This document shows positions 58,884-64,000 of a stretch of DNA of 64,000 bases, one piece after another. The DNA lies in assembly GCA_026182355.1 (NCBI GenBank), contig JAPFBL010000084.1:11578001-11642000 (forward strand). The letters run 5' to 3'. The stretch comes from Hermatobates lingyangjiaoensis (Eukaryota; Arthropoda; Insecta; Hemiptera; Hermatobatidae). Positions within the stretch are counted from its first letter, which is position 1. The number at the start of each line of letters is the position of its first letter. The notes beneath the pieces are model-generated. The model was given only the letters and a program-made list of their open reading frames with translations. It had not been told where the DNA came from and made no database searches. The translations under genes were made by a program, and so were the position numbers.

Positions 58884-59200
58884 CATTTGGTTCTGAATTT
58901 GTGCATATGTTTACACATTATCTTGTGATTATTAATATTTACTGTATAAAAACTATAATGGAATGATGTTCTTGCCATTTGTATATGTCTGAATAAAATA
59001 TATGCTTTACATAATAAAACTGTTATATTATGAATAAATATTTATATATTCATTTATTTATGCCAAGAGTTTACAAAAATTGCATATCATTAATTCCTTA
59101 TTTTAAGTTACTTCATTTTTTTACATGTGGCTCAGACAGGAATGTAGTTCTTGCATCACTCAACAGAGATCGCGTCGCTTCCACAAATGATTACGTAAAG

Positions 59201-59210
59201 ATCAGCTGTT
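59201..59210 (+). promoter_or_regulatory. Core-promoter-type motif ATCAGCTGTT
   Basis: Fits the insect promoter consensus AWCAGCTGWT known from Drosophila, within a GC-richer island (GAGATCGCGTCGCTTCC at about 59166), 212 bp before the ATG at 59422. Suggests a transcription start nearby. Confidence 0.35.
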
Positions 59211-59421
59211 CGAATCTCTTGTCAGTTGTGCCGTACAATTTGGTTTATTTACATTTCAAGCGGGATCTATCAACTCGGTATTCGAATATTTTTTCATTTA
59301 GTGTTTAATGTTTTACTGTTTTCTTCGGCATAAGATGTTATCCAATTCCAAGAAGAAAATAATCTTTCAATTCAACATGAAGAGTTACTTTGTTATTTAA
59401 TAGTGAGAAATAGCAGTTGTC

Positions 59422-59519
59422 ATGTCAAATATGGTTTTTCCTATTGTAGAAGATCAAAATGTTTTATCTGTTCTTGGATTAGTAGTGATATTTCTGGGAA
59501 CTATTCTATTCGTTATAAA
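59422..59519 (+). CDS. Candidate first exon of a membrane protein gene
   Basis: The ATG at 59422 begins 32 codons ending at an exact donor AA|GTAAGT (59519/59520). Residues ~14-32 (VLSVLGLVVIFLGTILFVI) form one clear membrane segment after a short acidic start. The layout (short lumenal or cytosolic start, single anchor) recalls the SRP receptor beta subunit, but no GTPase exon was found in the remaining 4.4 kb, so this is only a thought. A promoter-type motif lies 212 bp upstream. Unrecognised, moderate to low confidence. Confidence 0.35.
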
Positions 59520-60027
59520 GTAAGTATTTCATTTTTGTTAATTTCTGTTTTTAAATTGTGTAAACATATTAAATATTAGCGAGGATCTTTATTATAATAA
59601 AGGAGTTCAAATCTGTCTTTTTATTTAATTAAATAAAAAACGATATGACTAAGACCTAGGGGATTAATTATACTCAGCGGCTTATTCTATTTTTATTTTT
59701 CATAATTTACTGATTGAGCAATTGTTGCACAATTCTTTCATCTCATAGTCATTTTAAGAATGGATTTTAAAAGATAATTTTAACTTCTGGTGTATATAGT
59801 AAGGCGGCTTACCAGTAAGGCTAGCTTTATCGGGTTGGTGATTACTTTTATGGCGACAATTATATCGTTAATTGTTAAAATACTCATTCTCTAAACCTTG
59901 AGGAGACTTCAGAATAGATTTTGACCTTTTTTTTCTCCAGAAATATTAATGTTGATGCATCTAAAATTAAAATGTGTGATACTTTCTAGAGTGATATAAT
60001 TTTTATTGAGGAAACGTACTACTAAGC

Positions 60028-60651
60028 CCTTTTGTGGTACTTGCTTGAATACAAAATAACTAATTGTCATAGGATAGGGAATTTTTGATATAGTTTCCTA
60101 AGTACACTTTTTGTCAGTATTCTTTTGTTGATTTCACATTTGTCTTTATTAAAGCAGAAGTAGCTTTGTTTAACACCATTTTTTTTAATGCATTGATAAA
60201 TATTAGTTTAATTGATCCTTCAATTCAGAATAATAACCTTTTATAATCAAGTCAAATACTCTTATAATCGTGTAGAAATAGTTGTGAAACAACTCTTATT
60301 CTTTTTAATTGTCAAATCATTCAGTAAGTTAAGTACCTTTTGTGGTACTTGCTTGAGTACAAAATAACTAATTGTCATAGGATAGGGAATTTTTGATATA
60401 GTTTCCTAAGTACACTTTTTGTCAGTATTCTTTTGATGTGTAAGGATTTAAATGTTGATTTCACATTTGTCTATATTAAAGCAGAAGTAGCTTTGTTTAA
60501 CACCATTTTTTTTAATGCATTGATAAATATTAGTTTAATTGATCCTTCAATTCAGAATAATAACCTTTTATAATCAAGTCAAATACTCTTAAAATCGTGT
60601 AGAAATAGTTGTGAAACAACTCTTATTCGTTTTAATTGTCAAATCATTCAG
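60028..60651 (+). repeat. ~300-bp tandem duplication
   Basis: 60028-60324 and 60336-60651 are nearly identical (TTTTGTGGTACTTGCTTGA ... GTCAAATCATTCAG). The second copy carries a 19-bp insertion and a few substitutions. Non-coding. Confidence 0.85.
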
Positions 60652-61025
60652 ACGATTTCTTTAAGGGATGCTATTTAGTTAATGGAGTAATAAGTTACGT
60701 TACTATGGACAGAATTTTTATGAACTTACGTCTTTGGTAAAAAAAACTTCTGCTTTAAATAACTTAAAGAAATAGACTAAACTAAACTACTTTTTTTTTA
60801 CGTTATTAATGTTATAAGTATGAAAGGTTATTTGAAGGTATAAATTGTACTAGTGTTGGTATCTACAGAATTCCCAAGAAATCAAGATTAGCGTTCTATC
60901 AAAAACGAATAACTTTTGCAAAAATTAATGGAAACGAGCTAATATTTATTTCTGTTATCAATGAAATTTGTAGATATCCGACTTAGGAACACGATGTTAC
61001 TAGACAGCCAGTTTGTTTACCTAAC

Positions 61026-61029
<4 letters not shown>

Positions 61030-61072
<43 letters not shown>
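61030..61072. repeat. (TA)n microsatellite
   Basis: About 20 perfect TA units. Confidence 0.95.
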
Positions 61073-61073
<1 letters not shown>

Positions 61074-62397
61074 TGTTAAACATTTTCACCTATTTATGTC
61101 TTATACAATTTTGTAAACAGCTTGATAAACTGGTACGTATTAGTGGAGTAACTTGTTTCAATGTCTTAAGCTATTATATTCTATGGTATTGCAATTCTTT
61201 CCTTGATTGTGTTATAATTTGAAAGTAAAGTTCCCTGTTAAGTTGAACACACCCATTTTATATTTATTAACATTAATTCGAGAAGAAACTAAAAACTATA
61301 AAAGAGAAATTACTGAAAGATTTGAATAAAAACTTTTACGTTATAGTGTGATCAACATTTAGTGAAAAACTCTTTAGAATATTAAAGTAATGTGACAAGC
61401 GTACTAGCGTGTCTGCAGGACCCAGACACTACATCATGGTCAGGTTTTTCTGCTTTTTAAATAAGTTCCCAGTGTACTGTCAACACCAACCAGTTCTCTG
61501 TCTAAACCACCTATTAACCTTTTCCATTTTTTATAAACAATTCTATTTTTATATGGACTTGGTTTGACCCAAAAACTAAAGGAAGTTTTCTTTACCTACG
61601 ATTGTTTTAAAACAATTAATTTTGTTGTTTAATATCTGACATGTAAAATAATCTTAAATTTATTTTGTATAATTTGTTCCCGTTTAATAAAATTCGCATC
61701 AAATAATAAAATTATTTTTTTCCCTAAATTATGTTCGTTATCAAACTTACTTTGATAATATGATTTAAACATGTTAAAAGCACATGTTACAGAAAACTTT
61801 AAGGGCAATTCTAAGTATTTTACGTATAAATTAAAATATTTTGCTTGTATAAAGTTAAACGAACGCTATAATAATTTATTAAAGATCTCAAATATCTTTT
61901 TCGTATACATTTCGTAGTTTCTTAAAATAGATGGTGCTGCTGAAACTGAATTTCTGTTATTTGGTATGCTTTCTTGCACTTTGATTGTAAACTCTTTCTT
62001 TCTCATAGTATTAAAGGGTAGTAACTTCTAGGCCAAGTGAAATAAATAAATGAATGTGATCAGTGCAAATATGTTACCCGTGTTTTCATTTCTCTTTTCA
62101 GCTTCTTTTTTCTTTTTTTTTTTGCAAAATTATTTGTACCTTATATGCAAACTACCGTATAATATTGTTTACAATGGTGGTAGTGGTGTCCGATCCCAGC
62201 ACAGGAGAATATACCTGTTCATGTTATCTCTCATTATAGTCTAACCGGTATTTTCTTCCTTTTAAGTTTTGTTCGTTTTAGGTTTTTTATTTTATCTTTT
62301 CTGTGTGTAGTACTAATATAATTTTTTCTATTATTAGTATATATATTTAATATTCAGGTATTGTTTTCTTGACCACACTTACTAATAAATACTTTTC

Positions 62398-62558
62398 TTC
62401 GTCTCGGAATTTGGTCAGGGTTAATTATTTGATATCACCTTTTTGCCAACGTTGGGTTCTAGTCCTGAAGATATCTTAAAATAAAGACGAAACGTTGGCA
62501 AAAAGGTGGTTTCAAATAATTAACCCTGACCAAATTCCGAGGAGAAGAAAAGCATTTA
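62398..62558. repeat. Inverted repeat with hammerhead-like core
   Basis: The arms CTTCGTCTCGGAATTTGGTC ... TTTTTGCCAACGTT and AACGTTGGCAAAAA ... GACCAAATTCCGAG are reverse complements. Between them, CTGAAGA (62465-62471), a TCTT/AAGA stem and GAAAC (62489-62493) form a full CTGANGA/GAAA core flanked by pairing GCCAACGTT/AACGTTGGC. Confidence 0.75.
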
Positions 62559-62685
62559 TTTAATATTCTACATATTGGTCTTCCTATTTTTGGACGTTTG
62601 GTCAAGTATTGAGTAATTCCCAAACTCCTTCAACCGACGTTTCGTCTATATTTCTGGACATCCTTAGGGACTACATCAATTACAC

Positions 62686-63125
62686 CAGTGTTTCCCAAAC
62701 TTTTTCGAGTGACCGCCCCCTTGGGTCCATACACCTATAACTCAACACCCTTGAATAATAATCAGATTCCTAGACTAAATAACCAAATGAGTTACATTTT
62801 AATAATTAAATTAAAATCATTACTAATCGAATATTTAATTAGAATCCAATAAATGTATTGTTTCATAGCATATATATGCAAAAGAATTAATACACAATAA
62901 AAGAATCTTAGGTGAGAATATACTTTTAACATAAAAATAAATTATCAAAACAAATAATTTTAAGAAACTGTTTCCTAGAAGTTTACAAGTCGTGTTTTCA
63001 CTTAAATTTAGAAATTATATTGCCTGAACATTTTCAATTTGTGGAAATAGAATACCCGCTCCTTTTTTGCATTACCGCCCCCCCCGATATCAAAGTCCCG
63101 GTACCGCCCACTTTGGGAAACACTG
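62686..63125. mobile_element. hAT-type MITE with 8-bp TSD
   Basis: Ends CAGTGTTTCCCAAACTTTTT and CACTTTGGGAAACACTG, with the perfect duplication AATTACAC at 62678-62685 and 63126-63133. 440 bp, AT-rich inside, with GC-rich subterminal parts (ACCGCCCCCTTGGG, GTACCGCCCAC). No coding capacity. Confidence 0.93.
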
Positions 63126-63428
63126 AATTACACTTATTAGCATAACTTTGAAAACAACAATTGCAAACAACAACGTTTCATGTGTCATCTCATGTACACT
63201 TTTAGCAGACGTTTCGTCTATATTGGTTGATATATATGTCAGAATGGTCAAATATAAGATATTTAATGAATATAGACCAATAGAAAATTGAGAAATAGAC
63301 AGACAAATATAATACTGCAGAATAGATGTGGCTGTGATAAGATAGTTTTATGTTTAATCTGAATATTTCTTTTCTTATGATAATAACGTAAAAATAAGTT
63401 AACTAATTTATTCTAATTAGGTACAATG

Positions 63429-63585
63429 CTAAGGTGTGATACTCTTGTCTAGGCAGTTTACATCAGCCTTTGATAGTGTTTCATTAGTTCTGAAACCCAG
63501 TCGTTTGCAACCTTTTCTTTTTAAAATATCTTTTTCTCCACTCCCTTTTCCAAAACCTTCACGTTTGGCTTTCTTTCCATTTATT
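63429..63585 (-). CDS. Candidate last exon of an unrecognised minus-strand gene
   Basis: After a good acceptor (TTATTTCTTTGCAG, minus) an open frame of 51 codons runs to TAG at 63429. The peptide is basic (GKKAKREGFGKGSGEKD, KRKGCKRLGF), like the tails of nucleolar or RNA-binding proteins, but I do not recognise it. Upstream exons would lie beyond the window. A chance frame is possible. Confidence 0.33.
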
Positions 63586-64000
63586 CTGCAAAGAAATAAG
63601 CATCGTTTGGTCAAAACATCTTCGTCCACTTTTAGAAGTCATACTTTGGTTTATACGTTGATAATATTATCAAGAAAAAAAATTAGAATGACATTGTTAA
63701 AACTAAATGAACTATATTTTAAATCTGAGATCATAAGGTGAAAGACTTATCTGTTTAAGAAGAAAGCAACAACAAGAAAAGTTTTGAGTGGTGTGTGTGT
63801 GTACTTATGATTAATTCTCGTATGTATAGAATTGTTATTCTTCCCACTTGTGATGAAAATCCCATTGACCCCTGAAATAATATCTAAAAATCAGGACGAA
63901 ATCCTGCCTCCTTTCGAAGAGTTTAAATCTTGCGAGTTGATTATGGTTTAATACCTGTCGAAATATATAGTATGTTATAAACTTCTATAGGAAGTTATAG
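63586..64000. other. Right edge, no gene seen
   Basis: 63850-63970 (CCTGAAATAATATC ... CAGGACGAAATCC) looks like another decayed PLE-type hammerhead repeat. A (GT)n stretch lies at 63789-63803. Confidence 0.35.

Noticed and set aside
59030..59308. 92-codon plus-strand frame after maspardin
   Set aside because: No protein-like features; it overlaps the proposed promoter island.
1..64000. CRISPR arrays, bacterial operons, rRNA or tRNA genes
   Set aside because: None seen; the window is eukaryotic and I found no spaced direct repeats or tRNA boxes I could support.

Overview
This is an AT-rich, intron-rich animal nuclear genome window, most likely from an insect. A ZAD zinc-finger domain (largely arthropod) is fused to a THAP domain. 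Genes have short exons with GT/AG (once GC/AG) borders. The intergenic and intronic DNA is full of Penelope-like, non-LTR, Helitron, Gypsy and hAT-type remnants. I cannot name the order or species from the sequence.

Four genes can be built exon by exon with matching splice phases. (1) 652-3789, minus: a RILP-like coiled-coil protein with RH1 and RH2 domains, 5 coding exons, 290 aa. (2) 8654-14384, plus: a THAP + ZAD + C2H2 zinc-finger protein with about 18 fingers, 6 coding exons, 928 aa. (3) 18323-35653, minus: cathepsin O, a papain-family cysteine protease, 8 exons, 358 aa, with a GC-AG intron 2. (4) 43857-58883, plus: maspardin (SPG21), an alpha/beta-hydrolase-fold protein, 7 exons, 291 aa. 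A fifth gene is seen only as its last three exons (17676-18313, plus). Its stop codon is 9 bp from the convergent cathepsin O stop. Two weaker candidates lie at the right end: a first exon at 59422 and a last exon at 63429-63585 (minus).

The introns and gaps are mobile-element graveyards. Penelope-like element (PLE) pieces include reverse transcriptase parts, a GIY-YIG endonuclease, and many short derivatives carrying hammerhead-ribozyme-like cores (CTGANGA ... GAAA), often arranged as large head-to-head palindromes beside (TA)n tracts. Helitron-derived copies occur at 6132-7501, 23406-23984, 36925-37866 and 39517-40900; two keep the 3' hairpin plus CTAG end. Several 5'-truncated non-LTR retrotransposons are present, one with a (TAACC)4 tail and a 14-bp target duplication. 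Two hAT-type MITEs have perfect 8-bp duplications. A roughly 2-kb repeat bounded by the motif TTTACTTATAGTAAAGT occurs in several copies; one copy holds a perfect-looking 444-bp tandem duplication, and another has been invaded by a Helitron and a non-LTR element.

The host genes are unrelated and there is no operon or pathway. RILP-like and cathepsin O both act in the endolysosomal system, and maspardin is reported on endosomal membranes, but I attach no significance to the clustering. The most interesting observations are the THAP-ZAD-C2H2 fusion, the 9-bp convergent gene ends, the palindromic hammerhead-bearing PLE derivatives, and an unrecognised protein-like decayed reading frame at 38569-39460.
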